A stretch of 64,000 nucleotides of DNA from Flagellimonas marinaquae (GCF_003992675.1 NZ_RZMZ01000014.1:316451-380450), one strand, 5' to 3'. Shown: positions 18,258 through 27,158, counted from the stretch's first letter. Numbers and translations: made by a program. Notes: a model not told the origin generated them from the sequence alone.

Positions 18258-19004
18258 ATGAAGATCTTAGTTTGCATAAGCAACGTACCGGATACTACTT
18301 CCAAAATCAATTTTACGGAAGGCGATACCAAGTTTGACACAAACGGGGTTCAATTTGTGATTAATCCCAATGATGAATTTGGCCTGACCCGCGCCATGTG
18401 GTTCAAGGAAAAGCAAGGTGCGGCAGTACACGTGGTCACCGTTGGCGGTCCCCAAACCGAACCAACCATCCGAAAAGCACTGGCCATTGGTGCCGACGAG
18501 GCCATTCGGGTAAATGCAGAACCCACTGATGGCTTTTTTGTGGCAGAACAATTGGCCGAAGTCGTCAAAAAAGGGGGATATGACCTTATCATCGCAGGAA
18601 GGGAATCCATCGACTACAATGGCGGTATGGTTCCCGGTATTTTGGCCACTTTATTGGACATGAACTTCGTGAACACCTGTATTAGCCTTGAGATTGATGG
18701 CAATACCGCTACCGCAGTTCGTGAGATCGATGGTGGAAAAGAAAAGATCAGCACCACACTTCCATTGGTCATTGGTGGACAAAAAGGATTGGTAGAGGAA
18801 AGCGACCTTAGAATTCCCAACATGAGAGGTATTATGATGGCGCGTAAAAAAGCATTGAACGTAGTCGAGCCCGTTGATGCCAAAAAACCCACACAAGACC
18901 AAAAATTTGAAAAACCTGCTGCCAAAGGACCCGTAAAGCTGGTGGACGCAGGAAACGTTGGTGAATTGGTGGAACTATTGCACAACGAAGCGAAAGTGAT
19001 TTAA
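18258..19004 (+). CDS. etfB: Electron transfer flavoprotein subunit beta
   Basis: 248 residues beginning MKILVCISNVPDT, the usual EtfB start. AGRESIDYNGGMVPG near residue 113 lies in the AMP-binding part. With EtfA it carries electrons from acyl-CoA dehydrogenases to the quinone pool. It is 76 bases before etfA, forming an operon. The palindrome in its promoter suggests control by a fatty-acid or acyl-CoA signal; that is inferred from the role of ETF. Confidence 0.95.
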   Translation: MKILVCISNVPDTTSKINFTEGDTKFDTNGVQFVINPNDEFGLTRAMWFKEKQGAAVHVVTVGGPQTEPTIRKALAIGADEAIRVNAEPTDGFFVAEQLAEVVKKGGYDLIIAGRESIDYNGGMVPGILATLLDMNFVNTCISLEIDGNTATAVREIDGGKEKISTTLPLVIGGQKGLVEESDLRIPNMRGIMMARKKALNVVEPVDAKKPTQDQKFEKPAAKGPVKLVDAGNVGELVELLHNEAKVI

Positions 19005-19080
19005 ATTCAAAACTCATATTCAAAGCACCAAATACCAACATTTGGAATTTGGGATTTGAAAATTGAAATTTCAGAAAAAT

Positions 19081-20049
19081 ATGTCAGTACTAGTATATAC
19101 CGAATCCCTTAAGGGAAAATTCAAGAAAAATGCCTTCGAAGCAGCCTCTTATGCATACAAGGTGGCTCAAGACTTGGGCACCGAAGTTACCGCTGTAACG
19201 TTCAATGCCGAGGACGATGCATCTTTGGGAACCTATGGAGTATCGAAGGTCTTAAAAGTTACGAACGACTCCTTGGCAACCTTTAACGCGAAGGCTTATG
19301 CCGAGGTGTTGGCACAGGCCGCCAAGGCCGCCGATGCCAAGGTGGTTGTATTAAGTTCCAGTGCGGACAGCAAGTTCTTGGCGCCGATCTTGACAGCCAA
19401 ATTGTCCGGAGGATACGTACCCAACGTGGTAGCAGCACCAGAGAGCACTTCGCCATTTGTGGTAAAACGTACCGCTTTCAGTAATAAAGGCTTTGCCATG
19501 ACCGAAATATCATCCGATATAAAGATTATCGGTGTTTCCAGTAATGCCTTCGGTGTCGTGGAAAACAATACATCCGCTTCAGTTGAGGATTTCAGCCCAT
19601 CTTTGGACGACAATGCCTTTACCGTAAAATCCGTAGAAGTGGACCGCGTAGTCGGAAAAGCGACCATTGCCGACGCTGATATTGTGGTCTCCGGCGGACG
19701 TGGACTTAAAGGTCCTGAAAACTGGAACATGATCGAAGATTTAGCAGACGTTTTGGGTGCAGCAACTGCCTGTTCCAAGCCTGTTTCCGATATGGGATGG
19801 CGACCTCATGGCGAGCACGTAGGGCAAACCGGAAAGCCGGTTGCCAGCAACCTTTACATCGCCATAGGCATCTCTGGAGCCATACAGCACTTGGCAGGAA
19901 TCAATGCTTCCAAGGTCAAAGTGGTCATCAACAACGATCCAGAAGCACCTTTCTTTAAGGCAGCCGACTACGGAATTGTCGGTGATGCCTTTGAGGTAGT
20001 ACCTGAACTCATCGAAAAATTAAAAGAATTTAAAGCCCAAAACGCTTAA
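19081..20049 (+). CDS. etfA: Electron transfer flavoprotein subunit alpha
   Basis: 322 residues starting MSVLVYTES. The C-terminal FAD domain is clear: GGRGLKGPENW near residue 206, then SDMGWRPHGEHVGQTGK and IAIGISGAIQHLAGI. The ATG at 19081 is used rather than a TTG at 19063. The two subunits form a heterodimer with one FAD and one AMP. Confidence 0.95.
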   Translation: MSVLVYTESLKGKFKKNAFEAASYAYKVAQDLGTEVTAVTFNAEDDASLGTYGVSKVLKVTNDSLATFNAKAYAEVLAQAAKAADAKVVVLSSSADSKFLAPILTAKLSGGYVPNVVAAPESTSPFVVKRTAFSNKGFAMTEISSDIKIIGVSSNAFGVVENNTSASVEDFSPSLDDNAFTVKSVEVDRVVGKATIADADIVVSGGRGLKGPENWNMIEDLADVLGAATACSKPVSDMGWRPHGEHVGQTGKPVASNLYIAIGISGAIQHLAGINASKVKVVINNDPEAPFFKAADYGIVGDAFEVVPELIEKLKEFKAQNA

Positions 20050-20073
20050 ATTTTGTTAATTTGCCCATTGCAA

Positions 20074-20121
20074 GGGGCTGTTCGGATAACTGGCAAGGCC
20101 GCTTATTTGAACAGCCCTTTT
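20074..20121 (+). terminator. Terminator after etfA
   Basis: GGGCTGTTC and GAACAGCCC pair around a 25-base loop and are followed by TTTT, 24 bases past the etfA stop and just before the ribosome binding site of the next gene. Confidence 0.6.
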
Positions 20122-20138
20122 GCTTTAGGAGGAGATAT

Positions 20139-20771
20139 ATGAGTTTAGTACGATTAAAAATAAAGGGAATATCTTACAGCCAAACGCAAAATGGCGCTTA
20201 CGCCCTTATTTTGAACGAAGAGGAGGGCGACCGTAAACTTCCCATAGTCATAGGCGCTTTTGAGGCACAATCCATCGCCATCGCCCTGGAAAAGGAAATC
20301 AAACCGCCCAGACCTTTGACGCACGATCTGTTCAAAAATTTTGCAGATAGGTTCAAGATTGTGGTCAAACAGGTCATTATCCACAAATTGGTGGATGGGG
20401 TGTTCTATTCCAGCATTATCTGTGAGCGCGATAACGAGGAGGAGGAAATTATCGATGCGCGCACCAGTGACGCCATTGCCCTTGCCCTACGGTTCAATGC
20501 TCCCATTTTTACCTACAAAACCATTTTGGACAAAGCGGGTATCTTCCTCAAATTCTCTTCCAAAGAAAAAGAGGAGGATGAGGACGACAGCATCATGGTG
20601 GACGAAATCCTGCAAGAAGGCGAGGCCGTTGAAATAGAATCGGGCGCGGACACCCACGGTTACCGCGAAATGTCCCTACAAGAACTACATGCCGAATTGG
20701 ACAAGGCAGTCGCCAGCGAAGACTACGAAAAGGCCGCCAAGTTAAGGGATGAAATTTCCAAGCGTAAATAA
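20139..20771 (+). CDS. Bifunctional nuclease family (DUF151) protein with UvrB/C motif
   Basis: 210 residues. Residues 1-135 form the DUF151/BFN domain (PIVIGAFEAQSIAIALE near 37, DARTSDAIALALRF near 107); an acidic linker (KEKEEDEDD) leads to a C-terminal UvrB/UvrC-type helical hairpin (LDKAVASEDYEKAAKLRDEI). DUF151 members include nucleases from thermophiles and plants, but many are untested. A strong GGAGGAG site decides the ATG at 20139. The next gene follows after 13 bases, so the two are likely cotranscribed. Confidence 0.88.
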   Translation: MSLVRLKIKGISYSQTQNGAYALILNEEEGDRKLPIVIGAFEAQSIAIALEKEIKPPRPLTHDLFKNFADRFKIVVKQVIIHKLVDGVFYSSIICERDNEEEEIIDARTSDAIALALRFNAPIFTYKTILDKAGIFLKFSSKEKEEDEDDSIMVDEILQEGEAVEIESGADTHGYREMSLQELHAELDKAVASEDYEKAAKLRDEISKRK

Positions 20772-20784
20772 ACAAGTACCCTAC

Positions 20785-22245
20785 ATGGCGAAAAAGACCC
20801 TGAGTTTACTGACACTACTATTCCTATGTTCGGTCGCTATTGGCCAAGATGCACTGCCCGCAGATTCCCTTAACCTTGCCATCGGAACTACAATCACCCA
20901 GGATATTCCTGTTGAGCAAACCTCCCAGATTGTTCCCAACCAAGGCTTTACCCTCAATACACTGTTGCGAGGTGCATTGGGTATGGCCGTGCTTATTTTG
21001 ATTTCCTTTTTGTTCAGTTCCAATCGCAGGGCAATTAAATGGAAGACTGTCGGAATAGGGCTTTCGCTGCAAGTTTTGATTGCCATTGGTGTACTTAAGG
21101 TCCCTTTTGTGCAATACATCTTTGATCAAGTCGGTAACCTTTTTGTAAACATTTTGGAGTTTACCCGTGCCGGTAGCCAGTTTCTCTTTGAAGGATTGGT
21201 AGTGGACATGGATACGTTTGGGTACATTTTTGCCTTTCAGGTGCTGCCTACCATCATATTTTTCTCTGCCTTGACCTCCGTTCTTTACTATTTGGGCGTT
21301 ATCCAAGTAGTAGTAAAATGGATGGCCTGGCTGCTTTCCAAAAGCTTGGGCATATCGGGAGCAGAAAGCCTTTCGGTGGCGGGGAATATCTTTTTGGGCC
21401 AGACCGAGGCCCCACTGCTCATCAAGGCCTATCTGGAAAAAATGAACAAATCCGAAATCCTGTTGGTGATGATAGGTGGAATGGCAACCGTAGCAGGAGC
21501 CGTGTTGGCCGCATACATCGGATTTTTGGGTGGGGATGACCCGGAGTTGCGCCTCGTATTTGCCAAGCACCTTTTGGCCGCATCAGTAATGGCAGCCCCC
21601 GGAGCCATCGTTATTTCAAAAATATTGTATCCCCAGACCGAAGAAGTCAATACCGATGTGGAAGTGTCTTCGGAAAAAATTGGGGACAACATATTGGATG
21701 CCATTGCCAATGGAACTACCGAAGGGTTAAAGCTCGCCCTGAATGTTGGAGCCATGCTTTTGGTATTCGTAGCTTTCATTGCCATGATCAATGGTATTTT
21801 GGGTTGGATCGGTGATTTCACCACTTTCAACAACTGGATTGCAGCCAATTCGCCATACACAGAATTTTCCTTGGAGGCCATTCTAGGGACCGTTTTCGCT
21901 CCACTCATGTGGCTTATTGGCGTAGCCAACGAAGATATTATGCTGATGGGACAGCTGCTCGGAATAAAATTGGCAGCAAGTGAGTTTGTGGGATACATTC
22001 AGCTGGCAGACCTTAAAAACGTCACTAGCGGGGTGCATTTTACCTACAACAAATCCGTAATCATGGCGACTTACATGCTTTGTGGCTTTGCCAACTTCGC
22101 CTCCATCGGTATTCAGATTGGGGGTATTGGTTCTTTGGCGCCCGGTCAGCGAAAAGTACTCTCCTCCTTTGGGATGAAAGCTGTTTTGGGAGGCTCCTTG
22201 GCATCGCTGTTATCCGCTACCATCGCCGGGATGATTTTGGGGTAG
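20785..22245 (+). CDS. NupC/CNT family nucleoside transporter
   Basis: 486 residues with about ten hydrophobic segments, and the CNT marks GQTEAPLLIKAYLEKM and GVANEDIMLMGQLLGIKLAASEFVGY. It imports nucleosides with Na+ or H+, feeding the salvage kinases in this window. Unusually, it begins with a signal-peptide-like segment (LLTLLFLCSVAIGQ) and about 40 periplasmic residues before the first core helix. Confidence 0.9.
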   Translation: MAKKTLSLLTLLFLCSVAIGQDALPADSLNLAIGTTITQDIPVEQTSQIVPNQGFTLNTLLRGALGMAVLILISFLFSSNRRAIKWKTVGIGLSLQVLIAIGVLKVPFVQYIFDQVGNLFVNILEFTRAGSQFLFEGLVVDMDTFGYIFAFQVLPTIIFFSALTSVLYYLGVIQVVVKWMAWLLSKSLGISGAESLSVAGNIFLGQTEAPLLIKAYLEKMNKSEILLVMIGGMATVAGAVLAAYIGFLGGDDPELRLVFAKHLLAASVMAAPGAIVISKILYPQTEEVNTDVEVSSEKIGDNILDAIANGTTEGLKLALNVGAMLLVFVAFIAMINGILGWIGDFTTFNNWIAANSPYTEFSLEAILGTVFAPLMWLIGVANEDIMLMGQLLGIKLAASEFVGYIQLADLKNVTSGVHFTYNKSVIMATYMLCGFANFASIGIQIGGIGSLAPGQRKVLSSFGMKAVLGGSLASLLSATIAGMILG

Positions 22246-22483
22246 GTTAGGTACAAGGACAAAGGGTAAAGGGTAGAAGGCCAATGGTCTTTTTTAAGAA
22301 TCAGAAAAATCAGAACATAAAATTCAACCTCGGAATTTTAAACAAATCAAACCATTGACCATTCAACTAAATCCCTTTTGCCCCAGTTAATAAACTCTTT
22401 ATAAGTCTTCCCCATTTCTATTTCAAGAATCTGCCTATTGGATTAATTTCGAAGGATTGATTTTTGGTCACATCAGAGCTATT

Positions 22484-22506
22484 GCCCTGAGCGAAATCGA
22501 AGGGGC
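22484..22506 (+). repeat. REP-like palindrome, copy 3
   Basis: CCCT and AGGG pair around GAGCGAAATCGA, which differs from the core GAGCGTAGTCGA at two positions. An outer G-C pair can form across one bulged base. Confidence 0.65.
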
Positions 22507-22550
22507 GTCAAGATGACTTAAATCTAATCGGAAAAGATTTCTCGATACCA

Positions 22551-22568
22551 TTTTCCGCTCGCGGAAAA
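22551..22568. repeat. Tight inverted repeat before thyA
   Basis: TTTTCCGC-TC-GCGGAAAA, eight-base perfect arms with a two-base centre. It could be a hairpin or operator; no T run follows, so it is not a classical terminator. Confidence 0.5.
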
Positions 22569-22602
22569 CCACTCGAAATTACATTGTAACGGAACAAACA
22601 GC

Positions 22603-23427
22603 ATGAAACAGTACCACGACCTTCTGAAACACGTATTGGAGCACGGCAACCAAAAAGGCGACCGCACCGGAACAGGAACCTTGAGCGTTTTTGGCTATCA
22701 AATGCGGTTCGACCTTGCCGAGGGCTTTCCCATGGTAACCACCAAAAAATTGCACCTAAAATCCATTATCCACGAATTATTGTGGTTTCTGAAAGGCGAT
22801 ACCAATATCGCGTATTTGCAAGAAAACGGGGTACGTATCTGGAACGAATGGGCCGATGAAAACGGTGATTTGGGACCAGTATACGGGCACCAATGGCGCA
22901 ATTGGAACAGTGAGGAAATCGATCAGATCAAGGAAGTGATCGACACCTTGAAAACCAACCCGAACAGCAGAAGAATGTTGGTTTCAGCCTGGAATCCCAG
23001 TGTGTTACCGGACACTTCGGTATCTTTTGCAGCGAACGTGGCCAACGGAAAGGCCGCCCTCCCGCCCTGCCATGCTTTTTTCCAATTTTATGTGGCCGAT
23101 GGAAAATTGTCCTGTCAATTGTACCAGCGCAGTGCGGACATCTTTTTGGGCGTTCCGTTCAATATTGCCTCCTATGCCCTTTTCACCTTAATGATGGCCC
23201 AAGTATGTGGCTACCAACCCGGAGAGTTTATACACACCTTTGGTGATGCCCATATTTACAACAACCACATGGAGCAGGTGGAGCTGCAATTGAGCCGTGA
23301 TCCACGACCCTTGCCCACCATGAAATTGAATCCTGAGGTGAAGGACATTTTTGACTTTACCTTTGATGATTTTGAGCTACTCAACTACGACCCTCATCCG
23401 CATATTAAGGGAGTGGTTGCTGTCTAA
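22603..23427 (+). CDS. thyA: Thymidylate synthase
   Basis: 274 residues, the usual length. Catalytic cysteine C156 lies in [24 protein letters not shown] near 21 binds phosphate, and [18 protein letters not shown] is the conserved core. It makes dTMP from dUMP with methylene-tetrahydrofolate; the folA gene that restores the folate lies about 4 kb downstream, in a separate unit. Confidence 0.97.
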   Translation: MKQYHDLLKHVLEHGNQKGDRTGTGTLSVFGYQMRFDLAEGFPMVTTKKLHLKSIIHELLWFLKGDTNIAYLQENGVRIWNEWADENGDLGPVYGHQWRNWNSEEIDQIKEVIDTLKTNPNSRRMLVSAWNPSVLPDTSVSFAANVANGKAALPPCHAFFQFYVADGKLSCQLYQRSADIFLGVPFNIASYALFTLMMAQVCGYQPGEFIHTFGDAHIYNNHMEQVELQLSRDPRPLPTMKLNPEVKDIFDFTFDDFELLNYDPHPHIKGVVAV

Positions 23428-23453
23428 GGTAGAGCATCAAAATATTATTAGCT

Positions 23454-24269
23454 ATGCTCAGAACTATTTTTATCATTTGTACTCTGTTCACATTTGGGAG
23501 TGTGTTTCCACAAAGTGATTTTGAGTACTTTCCCCAAGAACAGATACTAATTCCGGCATGCGAGAGCAATTCAAATAAAAGTGAATGCTTTTATGAGTAT
23601 TTAAAGAATCAAGTGATAGCCTTTATTACCGACAAAAAGAGAGTAAAACAATTCCTTAAATACGATAAAGACACCTTAAAAGTAGGCGCACGCCTGGTAT
23701 ACGGACTCAACAATGACATTATTTCTGAAAAAAGTTTTGTTGCCATTCAGGATAAAAAGCTGGGCAATAAATACAACGAGGACCTCAAAGATGTTTTTTA
23801 TACCATCGACATAAGTCAAATCCAAAACAGAAAACCACTTGCCTCAATACATGCATTTTCTTTTGATTTCTTGGTCGATAAAAATGGAGAAACCATAGCT
23901 TACAAGCATATCAAAAATAAAAATGTCTATTCGGGTGGAGAGGTGCATGAGATTCCAAGGTTCCCCGGTTGCGAAGAATTAAGCGAGCAGCAAGCCCGCA
24001 CCTGTTTTCAAGAAAAAATGCAGAATCATATCAAGGCTAATTTTAATTACCCAAAATTGGCCATGGAAAAAGGCATTTCCGGAACAGTTTACATCATTTT
24101 TGATATTAATCGGGACGGAAAAATTGAAAATATCAGATTAAATGGGGAATACATTTTAAAGGAAGAGGCTTTGAGAATAATCAAACTACTACCAAACATG
24201 TCTCCTGGAATGGTCAATGGAGAGCCTGTAAAAGTTCCTTATTCTATTCCAATGCACTTTCGACTCTAA
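23454..24269 (+). CDS. TonB C-terminal domain protein, secreted
   Basis: 271 residues with a cleavable signal peptide (FIICTLFTFGSVFPQ), about 140 residues of unassigned sequence, and a TonB C-terminal domain from about residue 165. FPGCE...TCFQEKM precedes the domain with the same cysteine pair as in the protein at 10514-11230, and both end VKVPYSIP.(T/H)FRL. It has no membrane anchor, so it is probably periplasmic rather than a normal TonB. It starts 26 bases after thyA. Confidence 0.8.
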   Translation: MLRTIFIICTLFTFGSVFPQSDFEYFPQEQILIPACESNSNKSECFYEYLKNQVIAFITDKKRVKQFLKYDKDTLKVGARLVYGLNNDIISEKSFVAIQDKKLGNKYNEDLKDVFYTIDISQIQNRKPLASIHAFSFDFLVDKNGETIAYKHIKNKNVYSGGEVHEIPRFPGCEELSEQQARTCFQEKMQNHIKANFNYPKLAMEKGISGTVYIIFDINRDGKIENIRLNGEYILKEEALRIIKLLPNMSPGMVNGEPVKVPYSIPMHFRL

Positions 24270-24418
24270 AACAAATCCTTCCAACATGAAACCCACCTGC
24301 TAGTGATAGTCTCATGGCTCATGACCGATACAACTCCCATACCGCCTCAATAACAGAACGAGGGTGAAGCCTGTCTGTCGACCAAGGCAGGATTGCACTA
24401 CCAGTAGGCTTTAAATCA

Positions 24419-24622
24419 TCATTTTCTAAGCTCCAAGATTACCTTTCTCAGAGCGGTTACCACATTTCGAATATCTTCTTTAGAAAAGGAGCCTTCTTCT
24501 ACATAAAAAAGCATTTCGATTCCCATATCCAGCACATTTGCCAATTCGTCGGGTGAAGCATAAGCATCTTCAAATAATTCAGAAAAAACTATTACCGTGG
24601 TATTTTTTGCCGCATCTTCCAT
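24419..24622 (-). CDS. Small hypothetical protein divergent from XRE regulator
   Basis: 67 residues from the ATG at 24622 (69 from the ATG at 24628), acidic and probably all helical (MEDAAKNTTVIVFSELFED...VVTALRKVILELRK). No family recognised. It is divergent from an XRE regulator across a 105-base gap with two identical operators, one of which covers the upstream start codon. Such an arrangement recalls antitoxin or phage-switch pairs, but nothing in the sequence shows toxicity. Confidence 0.6.
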   Translation of the reverse strand: MEDAAKNTTVIVFSELFEDAYASPDELANVLDMGIEMLFYVEEGSFSKEDIRNVVTALRKVILELRK

Positions 24623-24642
24623 GGTCATACTAAAATATGACC
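24623..24642. promoter_or_regulatory. Operator A, GTCATA-N6-TATGAC
   Basis: GGTCATA, six bases, TATGACC: a perfect inverted repeat covering the start of the small divergent gene. Same half-sites and spacing as operator B. Confidence 0.65.
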
Positions 24643-24666
24643 CTAATGTAGGTGATATTTTTAAAT

Positions 24667-24686
24667 CGTCATATTTTATTATGACG
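24667..24686. promoter_or_regulatory. Operator B, GTCATA-N6-TATGAC
   Basis: CGTCATA, six bases, TATGACG: identical half-sites to operator A, centre to centre 44 bases (about four helical turns), 48 bases before the XRE start. The pair suits cooperative autoregulation by the XRE protein. Confidence 0.65.
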
Positions 24687-24733
24687 TTTCTTCTGTTTTA
24701 TCTGGTCAATTTTGCTTTGTTAGGATATTTTCA

Positions 24734-24952
24734 ATGTTGACCAAGCAGGAATTATCAGTTAAAATCGGAAATCGAATCAAACAGCTAAGAAAAGAGAAAA
24801 ACATTTCTCAAGCTGAGTTGGGCAGGTTATGCGGTCGTGACAAACAGCATATCGAACTCATCGAAAACCACAAAGTTTCCGCAAACACCTATACGCTTTA
24901 CACGATTGCAATTGCTCTTGAAATTGAGTTTGTAGAGCTGTTCAAGTTTTAA
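24734..24952 (+). CDS. XRE family HTH regulator
   Basis: 72 residues, almost entirely one Cro/C1-type helix-turn-helix (IGNRIKQLRKEKNISQAELGRLCGRDKQHIELIE). No effector domain, so control would be by abundance, dimer formation or a partner. The twin operators in the divergent promoter are its likely targets. The Dabb lipoprotein gene follows after 16 bases. Confidence 0.85.
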   Translation: MLTKQELSVKIGNRIKQLRKEKNISQAELGRLCGRDKQHIELIENHKVSANTYTLYTIAIALEIEFVELFKF

Positions 24953-24968
24953 TTATCAACCATTAGCC

Positions 24969-25394
24969 ATGAAACCCACCATCATCACCCTATTCGCCGC
25001 CCTATTATTCGCCAGTTGTGGCGAAGAGCCGAAAAAAGAAACCACCGAAACACAGGAAATTACCGTGGAAACAAACCAAGAAACTGCTGTACCTCAACTA
25101 AGGCATGTGGTATTGTTCAAATTTAACGAGGCTTCGTCGGCCGAAGAGATAGCACAGGTAGAAGCAGCATTCGATGCGCTGCCTTCCAAAATTTCAGAAA
25201 TCAAAGGTTACGAAAAAGGCCTCAACAACAGCCCTGAAAACCTGAACAAGGAACTTACCCATTGCTTCCTGTTGACGTTTGAAAGTGAAAAGGACCGCGA
25301 TACCTATCTTACCCATCCAGACCATGTGGCTTTTACCGAAATTGCCGGTCCGCACATTGCCGATGTGCTAGTGGTAGATTACTGGGCGAAGTGA
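24969..25394 (+). CDS. Dabb (stress-responsive barrel) family lipoprotein
   Basis: 141 residues: lipoprotein signal (LFAALLFASC, cysteine about residue 17), a charged linker, then one Dabb alpha/beta-barrel domain from about residue 44 (LRHVVLFKFNEASSAEEIAQ...YLTHPDHVAFTE). Dabb proteins are small dimers related to stress proteins and polyketide cyclases; the function here is unknown. The lipobox suggests membrane attachment facing the periplasm. Confidence 0.85.
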   Translation: MKPTIITLFAALLFASCGEEPKKETTETQEITVETNQETAVPQLRHVVLFKFNEASSAEEIAQVEAAFDALPSKISEIKGYEKGLNNSPENLNKELTHCFLLTFESEKDRDTYLTHPDHVAFTEIAGPHIADVLVVDYWAK

Positions 25395-25520
25395 TTCTTT
25401 CTGGAGCGTTGTGCTGAACTCGCTTGTCTGACTGTAAAGGCAGCTTTTAGCATATTGCCAGATGATACCGAGATTCTTGGAACCCTGAAACAAGTTCAAG
25501 GTGAAGAAGAGATCGGTTGG

Positions 25521-25560
25521 AAAAAGAACCGCCATTGGTTTTGGGGCTAACCAATGGCGG
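25521..25560 (-). terminator. Strong terminator after the CBM48 gene
   Basis: Twelve-base perfect arms CCGCCATTGGTT and AACCAATGGCGG around eight bases; leftward it runs into TTCTTTTTCC. It lies 12 bases past the stop of the gene at 25572. Confidence 0.8.
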
Positions 25561-25571
25561 AAACTATGTTT

Positions 25572-25868
25572 TTAGACTTCTAGAACAGCGTTCTCGGCTC
25601 CGGCGTAATCGTTCCACTGGAAACGATCGGCTTCCCCGTCGTTCTCGTAAGCGCCGTCAATCAAATATCTGAACTCGTAGCTGTTCTCGACAGGCAGCTC
25701 GAACGTTCCTTTAAAGGTGCCGTTCTTCAATTTCTTCAAGGTGCTCTTTTTAGGGTTCCATTTGTTGAAATCCCCCACTACCGCAACTGTTTTCGCCTCA
25801 TCTGCTGGAACTGTAAATGTTACTTTGCAAACAGGCTTGCTCTTTAGGTATTGTTTTTTAATTGCCAT
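25572..25868 (-). CDS. Isoamylase early-set (CBM48-like) domain protein
   Basis: 98 residues making up a single glycogen-binding-type beta domain: VAVVGDFNKWNPKKSTLKKLKNG and YEFRYLIDGAYENDGEADRFQWNDYAG are the classic strands with the sugar-facing tryptophans. There is no catalytic part. Related stand-alone domains in Bacteroidota are of unknown role; binding of alpha-glucan is an inference. ATG at 25868; the longer frame adds no family sequence. Confidence 0.88.
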   Translation of the reverse strand: MAIKKQYLKSKPVCKVTFTVPADEAKTVAVVGDFNKWNPKKSTLKKLKNGTFKGTFELPVENSYEFRYLIDGAYENDGEADRFQWNDYAGAENAVLEV

Positions 25869-25935
25869 GGTACTCAAAAATTTAATTCCGGTACAAAGCA
25901 ATGCATAAAACCATTTATTTACAATTAGTTAGAAT

Positions 25936-25960
25936 CGATTTATCAATTTGATAAAATCGA
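25936..25960. repeat. AT-rich inverted repeat between convergent control regions
   Basis: TTTATCAA-T-TTGATAAA within larger TCGA...TCGA arms, flanked by TTAG/CTAA. It lies upstream of the CBM48 gene and downstream of the aminotransferase gene. It may be an operator; no T run argues for a terminator. Confidence 0.4.
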
Positions 25961-26009
25961 GCTAACCTGATGATTACTTTTATCAAATTAACTATTGGTT
26001 TTTTGCCGA

Positions 26010-27104
26010 TTACGAGGTTGATGTCCAGCGTTTTAGAAGTGTTGCTATAACATCTATTTCCTCTACGGTATTGTAAAAATGAAAGCTTAACCGAATACCA
26101 TCTCCCCGAAGTGAGGCAACCACATTCTCATTGGTCAATTTTTGAAAAAGCTGCTCATCGCCCTTGACACTAAAAATAGTACTATGTTGCTTGCGTTTGA
26201 CCACAGCAGGCTCTAAAAGGTCAAGCTCCGAAAAGGCCTCCATGGCCCTTTGGGACAACTTTTGTAATTGAGCCTGCACATTTTCCTGCCCAATCTCGTC
26301 CAAAAAGTGAACGGCGAATTCCAAACTACCGAAATTCAAGGAATCCAAATGGCCGGGCTCCATGTATTTACAAAAGGTGATACTGTTTCGCTTGGAGGCA
26401 TCGTTGTCCACAGAACCGTTCCCGATACCACGTAATTCAAATTGGTCCATCACCGCCTCCTTTACCAAATAGAATCCGTTACCATAGCCGGCCAACATCC
26501 ATTTGTAGGCACTCGCACCCAGAATATCGATTCCGGAGTCCTCAAAGTCGAAAGGCTCCATGCCACAGAATTGGGTGCCATCGGCAATGATGATCAAATT
26601 GGGAAACTCCTTTTTCAAATCTTTTAAAAAATCAAGATCTATCCGCACCCCATTTACCCATTGCACCAAACTGAGCGCCAAAACGTCGAAGTCACCACCC
26701 TTCACTTTGGCGCGGATACTTTCTTCCATATGCTCGTCGGCATCCACATAATCCCGCTCAAAATTCCGTGTCTCGAAAGGCCAATTGACACTAGGGTAGT
26801 CCTTATTCACCAACAAGACCTTTTTGTCCTTGGGCAGTCCCTCAAGCAGTAAGTTGAACCCCAAACTGAAGTTAGGTACCAAAGCCACGTTCTCGGGTCT
26901 GCAATTAAAAAATTGACCAACTACCTTTTTGATCTCGGGCATATGGGCAAATCCTTTAACCTTCATTTCGCTGCCCCCGATCAGAAAATCGAGGTCGTGT
27001 CCTTGGCGCCATTCCATCAAATCTTCGCTCAGAAGACCTGCCGAGGCGGTATTGGCATAAATACATTGGTTGAGCACGGGGAATTTTTTTCTAAGGTTCT
27101 GCAT
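26010..27104 (-). CDS. Class V aminotransferase family protein
   Basis: 364 residues of the PLP fold-type I, class V family (cysteine desulfurase/kynureninase relatives). The PLP lysine is K201 in GASAYKWMLAGYGNGF, D175 in IIIADGTQF holds the pyridine nitrogen, and residues 16-26 (YANTASAGLLS) match the family start. No nearby gene gives a pathway, so desulfurase, lyase or aminotransferase activity all remain possible. Confidence 0.85.
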   Translation of the reverse strand: MQNLRKKFPVLNQCIYANTASAGLLSEDLMEWRQGHDLDFLIGGSEMKVKGFAHMPEIKKVVGQFFNCRPENVALVPNFSLGFNLLLEGLPKDKKVLLVNKDYPSVNWPFETRNFERDYVDADEHMEESIRAKVKGGDFDVLALSLVQWVNGVRIDLDFLKDLKKEFPNLIIIADGTQFCGMEPFDFEDSGIDILGASAYKWMLAGYGNGFYLVKEAVMDQFELRGIGNGSVDNDASKRNSITFCKYMEPGHLDSLNFGSLEFAVHFLDEIGQENVQAQLQKLSQRAMEAFSELDLLEPAVVKRKQHSTIFSVKGDEQLFQKLTNENVVASLRGDGIRLSFHFYNTVEEIDVIATLLKRWTSTS

Positions 27105-27158
27105 GACGGGAATTTTGTCTGTAATTCAGTTATCTTTGTTGTTAAAGATAGCCATTCC

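Larger units (their letters stand above)
22246..22602. other. Gene-free stretch with small palindromes before thyA
   Basis: No frame here has a credible start and product. The left 200 bases are AT-rich without clear structure. The right part holds a REP-like palindrome (22484-22506) and a TTTTCCGC/GCGGAAAA hairpin (22551-22568), 35 bases before the thyA start. Confidence 0.6.

Noticed and set aside
24270..24418. Possible terminator or repeat with AGCCT/AGGCT and CCTG/CAGG pieces
   Set aside because: The pairing is broken and no T run follows, so I could not support a specific element.
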